From assembly GCA_947044365.1 (NCBI GenBank), contig OX345636.1, forward strand, positions 29,864,466-29,928,465: a DNA stretch of 64,000 bases, in the 5' to 3' direction. Position numbers and translations under genes: made by a program. Below the pieces are notes generated by a model, which had not been told where the DNA came from, made no database searches, and was given only the letters and a program-made list of their open reading frames with translations. Shown piece after piece: positions 1 through 12,060 of this stretch (its first letter is position 1; the number at the start of each line of letters is the position of its first letter). This DNA comes from Petrosia ficiformis (taxonomy: Eukaryota > Porifera > Demospongiae > Haplosclerida > Petrosiidae).

Positions 1-180
1 ATGTCATGATTTGTCATATGGTGATTGTCATCTTATTGTCATGTGATTGTCAAAGAATGTAGTATGATTTTCATAATTGTCATGATTGTTATACGACTGT
101 CATGTGATTGCCATCGCGTTATCATGTGATTACCATTTGATCTATAGATTCCCATGTTCTTTCTCCAATTCCATCTTATA
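1..180. repeat. Degenerate GTCATGTGATT minisatellite
   Basis: About the first 140 bases are built from variants of a short unit, roughly TGTCATGTGATTGTCA, repeated with drift. No open reading frame is seen. It runs into the intron-like stretch before the acetyl-CoA carboxylase-like exon at 182. Confidence 0.6.
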
Positions 181-181
181 G

Positions 182-449
182 GTGTGGAGAACTTGAAAGG
201 ATCTGGTATGATAGCTGGTGAAACCTCTCAAGCATATAAAGTGGTCGTAACTCTTAATTTGGTGAGATACTGTAAATATTTAGTAAATTCTGTGATCACT
301 TATTAACAATCATTCTTCATCCTCACCTCTCTCTCTCTCCCCCTTGCCTCTTCACATCCTCTCATATCCATTTCCCATCTCAGACAACATGTAGAGCAAT
401 AGGTATAGGGTCATATCTTCTTCAAACCCACAATATCATCCCCAGCCGC
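182..449 (+). pseudogene. Acetyl-CoA carboxylase central-region fragment, two exons
   Basis: Two adjoining exon-like blocks resemble the start of the carboxyltransferase part of eukaryotic acetyl-CoA carboxylase, which makes malonyl-CoA for fatty-acid synthesis. Block 1 (182-261) follows an AG acceptor, ends at a GTGAGA donor, and reads VENLKGSGMIAGETSQAY. Block 2 starts at 384 after CAG and reads TTCRAIGIGSYLL. In the family these segments are consecutive (GSGMIAGE, then TCRAIGIGAYLVRLGQR). After YLL the frame no longer follows the family: the expected RLGQR motif is absent and a stop comes at 447-449. No further carboxylase exons were found downstream. This is most likely a broken duplicate, or the 3' edge of a rearranged gene whose 5' part lies before the window. 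The family call is firm and the pseudogene status is inferred. Confidence 0.72.
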
Positions 450-756
450 ACACATTGATTCAGAGAGTCATTTGATTATTTACTCTTGTTATTTTGTCAT
501 AACATTCTTTACATCAAATTTTCTCATATAAGTACTTAATGTTCTAATGATTAGGTGACTAGTATAATGTGAGTCAATTTCACCCAATGTACACTGAATA
601 ATTGATAACTTTTGGCCATTCAGGATCTGTGTATGAGTACTAACCATTTTAGTTGACCCCAAACAGTAGCATTAAACACTACCCTTGTATAATCAATCCT
701 AATACTACTGTTTGGGTATCTTCGAGGTTCTCCTGCTCTGTTTTTGCCTGCTCGAA

Positions 757-1175
757 ATTTATGCAATAATTCCACATTTGCCTACATATACCGTATATCT
801 AATTACCCATAATATATTACATAAATTCTACAATTTCAGAGTCTGCTATGATCGTCTACAAACAGATGTTTCTTTGCAGTCGCTTAACCACTCTACGAGG
901 CCTTGCAACGTATAGCATTGCAACGTATAGCCACTCTAGGGGCCCTTGCAACGCATGACCACTCTAGGTGCAATACAATATACAGTTGATCCCACAGACA
1001 ATCACAGCAGACTTCGAAATTGCAATAAAACAAGCATTCATTTATATATAAATATACATCACTACTTTTGCTAACAATAATTATTAATATAAAATTTACC
1101 TGAATTTCTTATGTCAAAAATCAAAAGTTTTAAATATACGGTATACGTAGGCAAATGTGGAATTATTGCAAAAAT
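757..1175. mobile_element. Small inverted-repeat (MITE-like) element
   Basis: The arm at about 757-802 (GCAATAATTCCACATTTGCC, then a CATATACCGTATAT palindrome) recurs as its reverse complement at about 1130-1175. The roughly 330-bp interior has no long ORF. A direct repeat based on CACTCTAGGGGCCCTTGCAACG lies inside at about 890-970. Nothing indicates a transposase. Confidence 0.55.
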
Positions 1176-1659
1176 TCCTGTACTGTAACCATGTGTGTGT
1201 ATAACCTGAGTACTGATTAATTTTATATGCATGTTTAACTTGATTCCCATGATAATCAGATTGGTGTTACTGTATCAATTTGAAACCTTTTTTACTTGTT
1301 TTGTAGTACTGTAGTTTAGATTATTGGGAATTTTATTAATTACCTTTCTTTGTTTATTTCTTGTGCTATGTTTTCTTCATACATGTATGCCAAAGGGAAA
1401 ATAACCACTTAATTATTTTGATATTCCATTTCTAAGGAAGCCAATATTTACTTGTTTGTGGGCCTGCTGAAACCAAGTTGTGTTGAAGTGGTTTGTTTTG
1501 CCTCACTTTATCACAGCCTCTGGGTGTGATTATACACCTTATGATTTTGCTATGGGGCTATGTTTAGGTCAAATTTCAAGCTGTTGTAAACTATGAGTGC
1601 CCACCTTGTAAGGATAATCTTAGCCTCTAGATGTGTTGTATGATATGTAATTATCATAA

Positions 1660-1712
1660 TATACATGTAATATAATATAATATAATATAATATAATATAA
1701 TAATTATAATAT
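1660..1712. repeat. TAATA microsatellite
   Basis: About ten tandem TATAA/TAATA pentamers with minor interruptions. Confidence 0.85.
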
Positions 1713-2394
1713 ATTAGACTGGAGGTGGACTTTCATGTTTGATCTAGGTTAGGTGACAATAATAAATATTGATAGCTTGCTAGTATTGGATTAACCACAG
1801 ACATCATGTTATGCATATCATTTTTGAATATTTTTCAACCACATTTCTACACAAGATAGTCTACTATATTTGCTTTAAGCTAGTGCAAAAATCGAATATA
1901 CGACTAACCAATCCAAAGTTATAAGCATTTGAATTGACAATTATGCTAAGTGTGGGGGTTGGGACTGACCATTGCACTTTCAAACACTCAAACTCTAACA
2001 TGGACCTGTAATGAGGTCTTTTTGTTGCTATTGGTTACATTTTATTTGTAAATGTAAGTATCACCCCTTGACACAAACAGACATGGACTGGAATCACTAC
2101 AAGAAGTGAAAACACATAATATACTAATTGATGGAACAAACAAGACATAAAGTATCACTATGATTGCTTTGTGATGTCCCACATTCAGTAATCATGCCCG
2201 AAACACAACGGACTATTATTATTATAAATTATGCTAGATCAAAGTTTTGTAAAATGACTATAAAATAAATAAACTTTTATCACACACACACACACACGCA
2301 TTAATTACACACACATGGTGGAGGTGAACACTGTCATTAGGGTTAAGGGTTAGGGCAGGCAGGATAGCTGAGATTGCATAACACACACATGGCA

Positions 2395-3465
2395 TACATA
2401 ATAACAAGGGAGAATGGGATCACACACAGGGGTGGGAATCCCATTCCCCCAACCCCTGCGGGTTTTTTTATCATGTACAGCACACACACACACACACATG
2501 CTAGCATGTTGCATAAATAAAACACCTAGACACAAATTAGGCTGTAACACCACATGCCTAACCTTTAATGTCACATCCTGACCTTAGTAATGCACTTAAC
2601 AATGGCTATATAATATATTATATTACTAACCTTATGATATAAAAATATATACACTGTAGTATATATATATATAATATATATATATATAATATATATATAA
2701 TTATATAATATATATATATACATTATTGAATTACAATCATGTATTAACCTTATGATATTAAACTATACACTATAGTACATATAATGTTGCCACATTTTAA
2801 TTCTGAATGTGAACAGACAATAACACACACATTTCCTCTCCTACAGAGTGAAGCATGTCCTTATCTTCAAAATGATCCTGATAATCAGTAGTCCTATGTT
2901 GTTGAAGATCCACAAGCTGGTATTCAACCTGGCCATGAAGATGTCTGTAAGTTTATGCTGTATGCATTTGTATACTGTATAACAAGGTGGAATGGGATCA
3001 CTGATAGGGGTAGGGATCCCATTCCCCCAACCCCTTTGGATTTTTTTTTATCATTGCATGCACAACACACACACACACACACACACACACATGTTGGCAT
3101 GTGGCTAAGAATGAAACACCTAGACACAAATTAGGCTGTAACACCACATGCCTAACCTTCATGCTGACCTTAGTAATGCATAGTAGCACCACAATAAGTT
3201 AGCAACCACCTAACAATGGGATATAAACTATATTAAAGTATATATAAACTATTAATTAACCTTATGATATTAAACTATACACTATAGTACATATAAAGTT
3301 GTCACATTTTAATAATGAATGTGGACAGACATTTCCCTCCTACAGAGTGAAGTATGTCCTTATCCTGATAATCAATAGTCTTCCTATGTGGTTGAAGATC
3401 CACAAGCTGGTATTCAATACAACCTGGCCAAGAAGATGTCTGTAAGTTTGTACTGTATGCAATTA
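2395..3465. repeat. Tandem duplication of an about 550-bp block with CA microsatellites
   Basis: Two similar blocks lie one after the other, about 2395-2955 and 2985-3465. Each has, in order: a GGGATCCCATTCCCCCAACCCC-type palindromic motif, a CA microsatellite (2480-2497 and 3066-3089), a conserved CACCTAGACACAAATTAGGC segment, an AT-rich spacer with a CTTATGATATTAAACTATACAC motif, and an exon-like stretch ending TGTCTGTAAGTTT. The exon-like stretches (about 2845-2947 and 3341-3442) follow a CTACAG acceptor and precede a GTAAGT donor, but their frames differ and contain stops, so they look like decayed duplicated exons. The second copy can be read as YVVEDPQAGIQYNLAKKM. No gene family was recognised. 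Confidence 0.65.
2660..2725. repeat. AT-rich microsatellite
   Basis: Runs of TATATATA and ATAATATATA occupy this stretch with almost no G or C. Confidence 0.8.
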
Positions 3466-3529
3466 TATAATTAATAATTATAATAGCAGAGATGTCCTCA
3501 GAAGATCATGGTATGTTACACAACTAGTG

Positions 3530-4090
3530 TTGTTTTAGTTAACTATAAGATAACACACTTTACTGTGATTAGGTGGTGTTAGTTAGTAGAGGTAAGCCAA
3601 GTGTGCAATAACAAAATTTATTGCTGATCATGTGACCTGTGGCCAATCAGAGTGCAGATATTGCGTCACGTGATTGACCATTAAATCACTTATTGCACAC
3701 TTTTGCATGCAATAAATTGTTATTGCACACTTTGCTCACCTCTACTAACGAAGCTGCTTCAACAACAATGGTAGTTCAACAGATCATCAATAAATCACTT
3801 AGAACACACTTGACAGTGCATCGTGTGTTTCAATTTAGCACTTGGGCAGTCAATAAAGGTCTCGTTTACATAACGCACTCGCCTTCGGCTCGTGCATTAT
3901 GTAAACTCGACCTTTATTGACCCGCCCTCGTGCTACATTAAAACACGTAATCACGGTAAAGTGTGTTCTAACTATTACGTATTGCATGCAAAAGTGTGCA
4001 ATAAGTGATTTAATGTTCAATCATGTGATGCACTATCTGCACTCTGATTAACCACAGGTCACATGATCAGCAATAACTATAACTAAAACC
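3530..4090. mobile_element. Long inverted-repeat element with nested palindromes
   Basis: The left arm (about 3632-3715, GCTGATCATGTGACCTGTGG through TTATTGCACACTTTTGCATG) matches the reverse complement of about 3975-4075. Inside is a tighter hairpin at about 3851-3920, built on GTCAATAAAGGTC and GTTTACATAA with the loop stem GCACTCGCCTTCGGCTCGTGC. Open frames over it are by-products of the palindrome. It has the shape of a non-autonomous DNA transposon. Confidence 0.65.
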
Positions 4091-5051
4091 CCTCTTAGTA
4101 AGGTATTATCTATTAATATTATTTAATTGAAAACAGAGCTGTAACGAACAGTCTGGTTGGTCAGGTTTTGGCTTAACAATTATTGTTAGTGTGTGTGCTT
4201 GTAATCAAGACACTTATGTTTGTCCCAATGCTGTCCACAATAGAGGGTTTCCACTGTATACAAAACAAAAATCGTAAATACATGTAGCGAGAGAGAAAGT
4301 AAATTGATACTCTGTATTATTCTTATTTCACCAATCAAAATTTTTTTTTAATAAAATACCGAACGTTTTTGATGTTGTACTGTAGGAAGAAGGAACTGAT
4401 GACAAATTTATATCAGTTTTACAGACCTCATATTTCATCTAATCTTTATTCTACCACATAATGATAGAAAAGTGGTGGAAAAGGTAGAACTTTGCTGGCA
4501 GGTATGTGTATCAGTGAGGATATTGTTAACACAAATGAAGCAGATAATGCTTTCAATATCTATAGTGTGTACCACATAAGTGTAGGAATAGGGTGGCCAT
4601 GCACAGGTAGAATTTTGTGACTTTGGCTATGTATATCACTATTGGTTTTAGCAGTTTTTTAATTTTTAATTTTTTACTCTGTACACCTAGGGGTGTTATT
4701 GACGAGCTCTGGATCTTAGTTTCAGATGGGATGGAAGGTATACATGTATGTGTATAAACTGTGTACATGTATGATTATATCATATAGCCATTAATATTGT
4801 TACTAGTAAATCTGTAATGACTCTAATTATATATGTACATGTATATGTGATCGTGAATGAGAAAAGGCACCTTATGAAGTGCATCAAATTATTGCATGGA
4901 GCTATGAATACTTAAGAAGTACTATTAATTAATTAATGAACTTTTCATGACATACATGTGTATGTATAATCCACTTTCTCTATATCCACCTCTTTCTCAC
5001 CTCCTTCTCCCCCTTTTTTCTCCCTGTAGAAGGTAGTTATTGCTGGTAATA

Positions 5052-5236
5052 TTAAGTACATGCTCACACTAGTACTGATGCAGCAAAAAAGCAAGCCATC
5101 TTGTGGCTTAAAATGGCCAAGAATAAACAGAGTCTAATGTTACCTTCTAAAGAGGACACACTCATAAACATTAAATCAAAGTCAACAACAGATCAGATGG
5201 ATGAGATGAATAAACATGTTGTTGAAGCTGTTCAGG
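5052..5236 (+). other. Possible exon of unknown gene
   Basis: An open stretch of about 60 codons, rich in lysine and serine (it includes AILWLKMAKNKQSLMLPSKE), ends at a CAG|GTGTGA donor-like site at 5236. No clear acceptor is seen at its 5' side, where a stop precedes it, and no family is recognised. It lies about 190 bp before the retroelement fragment and may belong to it. Confidence 0.25.
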
Positions 5237-5420
5237 TGTGAAAATAAGACAGATACTACATTAATGAAGCCTCCACAAAGATTTGTAGCCTGATTGTGGA
5301 CAACGTAATGGGTGTTGGGAAATGGGAATATGATTATGATTGTGAGTGTGCACAGATAAGAATCAGAGACGAGATTAAACGAGATAGACAGCAACGGGAC
5401 GAACTATTAGATGCTATGCT

Positions 5421-6175
5421 ATGGATCCATGTGAAAAGAAATCTCTAGAGTTAGTCAGCGAGAAAGGAGCATCTTTGTGGCTTTCAGTGCTCCCACTCTC
5501 CGAATTCGGTTTCACTTTACATAAAAGAGCTTTCTTTGATGCGTTGGCACTTAGGTATGAATTGCAACCGAAGGAACTACCAGTTTATTGTGAATATGGA
5601 GCCAGCTTTTCAGTGGAACATGCACTATCTTGCAAAAAGGGTGGTTTTCCTGCCATTCGTCATAACGAACTTCGTGATTTTACTGCCAACTTGCTAACTG
5701 AGGTTTGTCAGGATGTCTGCATAGAGCCCCACCTACAGCCTTTGTCAGGTGAAGTTTTTAATAATACCATAGAAATTCAGCTAATGAGGCAAGACTAGAC
5801 ATTTCAGTTAATGGTTTTTGGGGAGGCAGGTATGAGAAAACGTTCCTGGATGTTAGAGTATTCAACCCACATGCTCCCTCGAATAACACCCTAAAAAAGG
5901 AGACATGTTATCGTAAACATGAAAGAGAAAAAGCGTCTTTATGAGAAAAGAATTATCGAAATAGAACATTCACCGGTACCCCTCTGGTGTTTTCGGTAAC
6001 AGTAGGAATGGCCAAGGAGAGTTCTTTAGTTTTCAAGCGACTAGCCTCAATGGTTGCTGAAAAACAAGATGCATCATATAATGAGACCCTTAATTGGATC
6101 AGATGTTCCATCGGATTCAAACTATTACTTTCATCAATCCAGAGTTTACGGGAATCACGATCCTCCCACCACTAA
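5421..6175 (+). pseudogene. Retroelement polyprotein 3' end, frameshifted
   Basis: The first frame (5421-5798) carries a pattern I associate with the region after the reverse transcriptase in several cnidarian and sponge retroelements: WLSVLPLSEFGF, then a CEYG...H.LSCKKGGFPAIRHNELRD cysteine/histidine block, then EV...EP.LQPL. The frame breaks at about 5798. The same protein goes on in another frame with a GFWGG...FLDVRVFNPHAP segment, breaks again near 5940, and resumes at about 5987-6172 with SLVFKRLASMVAEK and a final RESRSSHH, where the family usually ends. At least two frameshifts plus a lost 5' part mark it as dead. No terminal repeat was identified. An AT-rich tail from about 6280 could be the 3' flank. 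The class (DIRS, LINE or other) cannot be fixed from this part. Confidence 0.7.
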
Positions 6176-6289
6176 CCAGTTCCTCATCCTGTGGAATTGA
6201 TTGTCAGAAGCTAGGCTTTAATGCAATATGAATAGATTTTGAACTAAACATGACTAATTTCCTTAATTTTAATATCCTTGCTAAAATTA

Positions 6290-6430
6290 CTATAATTATT
6301 TATTATTATAATAATTTATAATTTATAATTTATTAATCAAAAAAAATTTTTTTTCATATTAATTTATTAACTTTGAGAATCTTATCCTAATCAAAAAAAA
6401 AAGTAATATAATGTACAATTTATTAAATTC
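6290..6430. other. AT-rich spacer, no gene seen
   Basis: Nearly pure A/T with short A and T runs follows the retroelement fragment. No coding potential was seen here or up to 6860. Confidence 0.5.
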
Positions 6431-6865
6431 GAGAATCTTATCCTAAAATCATCTAGACATTTGAAGGAAAGCAGATGGCAAGATAAAAATAATAGCAATC
6501 AAAGTTGTGTAAATCCGTATACTACATGGCAGGGCATAAATGAAGATAGTATTACCCACTTTAAAGGTTTGTGATCAAACCTTTGCTCATTGAAATTACA
6601 CATTTTCAATGCTTTCGTAAATCAGTAGCTATTAGTCTTGAAATCACTTTTTGCAGTATATTCAGTTATGAGAGTATATTTCACAATGCAAACCGGTAAG
6701 CCTAAACTCGTTAAAAATATGCACTTCTGTTGTTTTTTTTTTCAGCTTAAATAGGGCTTACTATAATTATTGATCTAGGCTACCATTTGTAACCAAGAAA
6801 AAGCAGTCCAACAGTAATCACAGTATATTCATTTAGAAGCATCAAACCACTACAGAATTACTCAC

Positions 6866-7047
6866 TTGATATCCCTGACAACCTTATCCTGAAATTTTTG
6901 TTCGTTAGAACACGAAAAGCCCTGGTAGTGTAGGTTTTTTTTTACCCTGTCCCTAAAAAAAGTAAATTCCCCATGATGTGCGACTGCAAACGTGTCTATA
7001 CGTTGAATGAGGAGTTTTACTGCATCATCTGGTGTTGTGGTAGTATC
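6866..7047 (-). CDS. Orphan internal exon of unknown protein
   Basis: On the minus strand an acceptor (CTTTACAG) is followed by about 60 open codons beginning DTTTTPDDAVKLLIQRID and ending FQDKVVRDIK at a GTGAGT donor near 6865. Clean splice sites at both ends and an even amino-acid mix suggest a real internal exon. No neighbouring exons of the same gene were found and the family is not recognised. The 5' two thirds are duplicated in perfect inverted orientation at 8142-8254. A transposon origin is possible. Confidence 0.4.
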
Positions 7048-7158
7048 TGTAAAGATAAAGTATTTGTGAACAGGGTCAGACTGTATACTAATATGTAATA
7101 TTATCACAACATCAAATCAATTAATCAAGAATGCTAATTTTCAATGAAAATTTGATAT
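6927..7158. repeat. Left arm of 232-bp perfect inverted repeat
   Basis: Every base I compared matches the reverse complement of 8023-8254, across intron, splice acceptor and coding sequence alike. The arms are separated by about 864 bp. Confidence 0.85.
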
Positions 7159-8022
7159 CTCCTAAATTTGACTTAGATTTAGTTAAATGGGTGTGGTCAA
7201 TTAATCGAAATTCCAACTGATAATCAGTATTCAGAATATCCAAAATTGGAATTATTTGTCCAACATTGCCATCAAAATCTCATGAAATCATTATGTGGTT
7301 CATTTAGGGTAGGATTAGGGTTCCTTGTTGTTAGGGTTCAATCAGTATCAAAGTCTTTGATGGCAATCTTGGACATCACTCAATACAGAAATACAACAAT
7401 AACTGAAACAACATTGGGTATGTACATCTACTTCCAAAGGATATCAATACAAAACTGCTTTCAGAATAATTAGTGATTAAATTCACTTTCTCTTTTCATT
7501 CCAATTTTGTTAAAACTGTCAAATGATTTCCTCTAGAAACATATACATGCTCACTGTAGTTTTGCTTCCTTTTTTTTACACCTGAACTGATAGTGGCACA
7601 AAAATTCGTGAAAGCTACTTACTGTAATGCTGATTTGTTGAAATTTATTACAAAATCTTCAAATACTAGTATACTGTATAACAAACAAATACATCTACTT
7701 TACCAATTGTAACTGGTGAGTGCGGGAGCTCAAGACATTCTTTAATTACACTCAGCGATGAAAGACACAACTGGATCTAGTTCTATCTTTTAGGAAAAAA
7801 AGTTTTATGATATTTGAGACCTAATCCTGATCACTAAACTATAAAGCATAACCTGCCACCACAACTATCTATAGCTTAGGGAATAGGGACACTTGGAATT
7901 GCATTTCAATTTTATGGAGAAAATGATTATGACCAAAGTCAAGCTACTCTTGACTACACAAATAAAGTATAGGAGTCAAACCTATGAACTAAAATATTTA
8001 TAACATGCCTTATATTTATAAC

Positions 8023-8254
8023 ATATCAAATTTTCATTGAAAATTAGCATTCTTGATTAATTGATTTGATGTTGTGATAATATTACATATTAGTATACAG
8101 TCTGACCCTGTTCACAAATACTTTATCTTTACAGATACTACCACAACACCAGATGATGCAGTAAAACTCCTCATTCAACGTATAGACACGTTTGCAGTCG
8201 CACATCATGGGGAATTTACTTTTTTTAGGGACAGGGTAAAAAAAAACCTACACT
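8023..8254. repeat. Right arm of 232-bp perfect inverted repeat (truncated exon copy)
   Basis: Plus-strand copy of the exon at 6866-7047, including its acceptor (TTTACAG before 8142). Similarity ends abruptly at 8254, before the exon's donor, and an unrelated sequence with a stop follows (8263-8265). It looks like a recent inverted duplication that captured only part of the exon. Confidence 0.85.
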
Positions 8255-8449
8255 GGTTCCTCTAGCCACGGTTTCTTGGCCTCCATTACTATACATGAGA
8301 GAGAAAGAGAGAGATTAATTAACACATGCATAAAACAATTGGAAAACTGAAAGTGAGGAATATCTACATGTATATTCTATACGGTAACTATAATAAACAA
8401 CACACAAGGAACTAACCAAAAATCTCGAGAGATGGCAAATCAGAACTGT

Positions 8450-8456
8450 GGAGAGA

Positions 8457-8516
<60 letters not shown>
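8450..8516. repeat. GA and GACA microsatellite
   Basis: (GA)n with one interruption, followed by about five GACA tetramers. Confidence 0.95.
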
Positions 8517-8579
8517 ATGAAACGCATGCATGAGAGAATTAGAAAACTGAAAAAAAAAAGTGAGGAGTAACGGATCAAG

Positions 8580-10110
8580 GAAATACACTAGGGGCTTTGC
8601 AACGTATGTCTTTGCGGTTGGTCTGAGAGTGTGTGTGTGTGTGAGCGATTAGGAATAACCGAAACTCTATTTCTGATCTTTTGATACAGGTGTACACACA
8701 ACACATACAAATGAACATGCATATCAAAAGTATATTAATGTGCACACTCACATATTTCCAAACTGAGACTCTTATAACTGGCTCCAGGCAAACAACTGAG
8801 TAGTAAACTCAGCCTACTACTTCTAATACAAACAGTTTGGGGGCCAATCAGATTGGTCAAATGCTAAATAACTGTACACTGGTATTAATATGAAGTTCTT
8901 CCTGTGTTTATTAATTTTATAATGATTATTCTCTTTTATTTACAACAATGTCTGCAGGAGCAGTGAACAAGTGTCCAGCAACCACTTAGCCAGTGGCATT
9001 TTTAGATTTCAGAAACAAGCAGGGCATCCACTGGGCACAGTATCTTGAAAGGAATCCAGCATGCGAAGCGCATGGGCGAACATTAGGGGGCATGGTCTAT
9101 TACAACGCAATCATGTGGCATGATGTATCAGGGGGGGATATATACGTGAGATTACTATAGCTGTGAAATTAAACTTGACAATAATTCAATAATTATAATT
9201 TTATGATAGTAAAATTCTTCTATTTTTATTTATTCTGTCAAATTCGTTTGCAACTTCAAGTGAGACTGATAAATAATAAAAACCAGAATGTGTCTCCCCT
9301 TGCATCCGGTCATGCCCACCACATGGGTGTGCCTATGTATGGCATGCTATGCCAGACTATATGACTATATTATGTAATAATGGCAATGCTAGACTATATG
9401 TAATCTTTGCATGTACAATGAAAATAAAGCTCTATGAGTCAAGTTGAGGGCAACAGTCTCAGGATATTCTGCAGGGCCTGCATCAGACATTGCATTGTAT
9501 ACACGATACACGAGTATTTACACAATCATTTAAGCAAAAAGTAAAGTTTGAAAAAATAAATGGTAGTACTTTTATGTCCCAAGTAAAAAATAATAATTAC
9601 GTATTCTTATGAAAACTTCAGCAACTTACGAAGTTTAGTAGTCACAATTTTAGGTATATAATACTTACATGTCACTTACCAGTATAAGTTAAATAACTCA
9701 TGTTTTTACTTAATTACTTTTAATTAAAAGATCTAAGCCACAGATATCAAACTCATAAGTTCCAGGAAGGCAGCTAGGTGAGTATTTGCAGTCAACTGGG
9801 TCATCTATGGTTTCAGAAAAAAATTTCATGCTTTGTTATATACGAAGTTTGTTCATGAAACATTGTTGAAATCACAATTTATTTGTGATATTTTTTAAAT
9901 TGGGACATAGAAGTTTTAAATCTGGTATGTGAAAGTATATCTCCAATAATTCAAATACTGACACTAGACAAGACTAACACAAATATGTAGGTATAATCAT
10001 TGTGAAGCCAAGGAAAAAGGGAAGTTTTGCAATACATGGCAACTCAAAACATGTGAAGGCATGCTGTAGTAAATCATCCACATGTTTGATTAAGCATACA
10101 ATAAGCTAAC
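8580..10110. other. Gene-free spacer
   Basis: Intergenic AT-rich sequence with a short GT run near 8630. No exon with credible splice sites was found on either strand. Confidence 0.4.
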
Positions 10111-10117
10111 TATGTAC

Positions 10118-10122
10118 ATGTA

Positions 10123-10161
<39 letters not shown>
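10118..10161. repeat. AT microsatellite
   Basis: Long (AT)n tract. A second short one lies at about 10300-10320, inside a patch with repeated CGATAC motifs that could be the end of another transposon. Confidence 0.9.
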
Positions 10162-10165
<4 letters not shown>

Positions 10166-10909
10166 TCACTTACACCTCAATCATTTAAAAGCCTGCAATT
10201 CTATGTACATCAGATGGACAAACATGATGAGTTTCTATTAAATTGTAGTGGTGGGCGATACTATAAAAATAATAGATACTTTCGATACCAGAGCTATATA
10301 ATTATATATATATATATATACCGAATCGACGAATTCCACAACCTGATACGATACACCACACCCACTTTTCTTATAGTTTACTTTTATTAAACTCTTCAAT
10401 TAATAAAAATTATTATTAGGCCTAAAACTTAATATTTAATTAAACAAGTTAATTAAAAGTTAACATTTAGACACTATGCTAGAGATTAAACTCATCTTTA
10501 ATTAAACTCTACTGAGCTTTTTGGACTTCTTGCGACATGTATTACGGAGTGATCACGTGCAACTAACCGCTGGCGCCAATATACTTTGAATTCAAAAAAA
10601 TGACATCTTGCGAAAGAAAACGCTGCAGGCCTATGACTTGACTATTGGCAGTATTAGCAATTGAAATAGGTGTACCCATAGAATGCTGATTTCGCTGAAG
10701 TTGTGCCAACAGAGGATTAGGCATCTTGCAGAGAGTGTAGAGTGATTTGAACTGATTTCATTGGCTGAACTCACGTGATCGGTTTGAGTTACCAACTTCT
10801 ACTAGTCTTCTAGCAAAAGATGCTGTCTTGGGATGCAGTCTTGCTATGGCGTGCCGTTTGTCTCAAAATTCAAGCAAATCGTTACTTGTGAACTATGCGG
10901 TATTTACAC

Positions 10910-11410
10910 TTGTAACGTTTGATCGATATTTTTTACTTTTGTTCGATATTTATAAATAACTGTTACTTTTCATCGATATTTATAAATAACTGTTACTTTT
11001 CATCGATATTTATAAATAACTGTTAGTTTTTTTTATCACTTTTGATTGATATTTATAAATAACTGTCGATATTTGTTACTTTTGATCGATATTTGTAAAT
11101 AACTGTTACTTTTGATCGATATTTATAAATAACTGTTACTTTTGATCGATATTTATCAATAACTGTTAGTTTTTTTTATAAATAACTCACTTTTGATCGA
11201 TATTTATAAATAACTGTCGATATTTGTTACTTGTGATCGAAATTTATAAATAACTGTTACTTTTCATCGATATTTATAAATAACTGTTACTTTTCATCGA
11301 TATTTATAACTAACTGTTACTTTTCATCGATATTTATAAATAACTGTTAGTTTTTTTTATCACTTTTGATTTATATTTATAAATAACTGTTACTTTTGTT
11401 CGATATCTGA
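10910..11410. repeat. 30-bp tandem array, left arm
   Basis: About 15 imperfect copies of the 30-bp unit, with some shortened copies and TTTTTTT insertions at about 11027, 11170 and 11350. Confidence 0.9.
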
Positions 11411-11457
11411 TCGAGCAATTAGTATCCGATATCCGTCTAATTTGAAGGTGGAGCTAA

Positions 11458-11640
11458 TTGTTGCTGCAATGTCGATACTCCAAATTCAGTGGGGAGGTTG
11501 CCGGCCCTAGTGGCCTTACTGCACTGCAGAATGCCTTAGTAGGAGCAGTCTTTTCTGTTTTCTCACAGTTTGAGTCTTCTAAATCAGAGAGTGATGAAGA
11601 TTTTGAGCCAAAATCAAAGAAAACAATTGCAAAAAAGTAA
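11458..11640 (+). other. Possible captured exon within foldback element
   Basis: A 60-codon open frame ends at a stop near 11638. Its C-terminal half, SQFESSKSESDEDFEPKSKK, is acidic then basic and looks like a nuclear-type protein tail. The first half includes a GPSGLTALQNALVGAV segment. It lies in the unique centre of the foldback element. No family is recognised. The frame is uninterrupted, but nothing shows expression. Confidence 0.35.
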
Positions 11641-11844
11641 TAGTAACATGATTTATTAATAATTATTAAATATAATTGGTTCATAATTATTATATTTATT
11701 TTCTATATAATTATATGTATATTATAATTATTATATTTTTTTTATTGAATTGACTACTATATAACCTTTCTGCCATTTGTTAAAAATTTACTAAGCCTAG
11801 ATTAACTAATTGTATAATTATGATCAAAGTAACTGTTTTACAAG

Positions 11845-12060
11845 CAGTTATTTATAAATATCGATCGAAAGCAACAGTTATTTATAAATATCGATCGAAA
11901 GCAACAGTTATTTATAAATATCGATCAAAAGTAACAGTTATTTATAAATATCGATCAAAAGTAACAGTTATTTATAAATATCGATCAAAAGTAACAGTTA
12001 TTTATAAATATCGAACAAAAGTAACAAATATCGATCAAAAGTAACAGTTATTTACAAATA
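11845..12060. repeat. 30-bp tandem array, right arm (inverted)
   Basis: About seven copies of the same 30-bp unit in opposite orientation (CAGTTATTTATAAATATCGA plus TC.AAAGTAA). They are more uniform than the left array. Confidence 0.9.

Noticed and set aside
2343..3192. Cys/Val-rich minus-strand frames
   Set aside because: Translations of CA microsatellites in the duplicated block.
3693..3920. 75-codon plus-strand frame
   Set aside because: It lies over the palindromic arms of the 3530-4090 element, and its residues follow from the repeat.
8440..8520. Possible Leu/Ser-rich peptide on the minus strand
   Set aside because: GA microsatellite translation.
11820..12044. 74-codon frame with a YKYRSKATVI repeat
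   Set aside because: A translation of the 30-bp array (period divisible by three), not a repeat protein.
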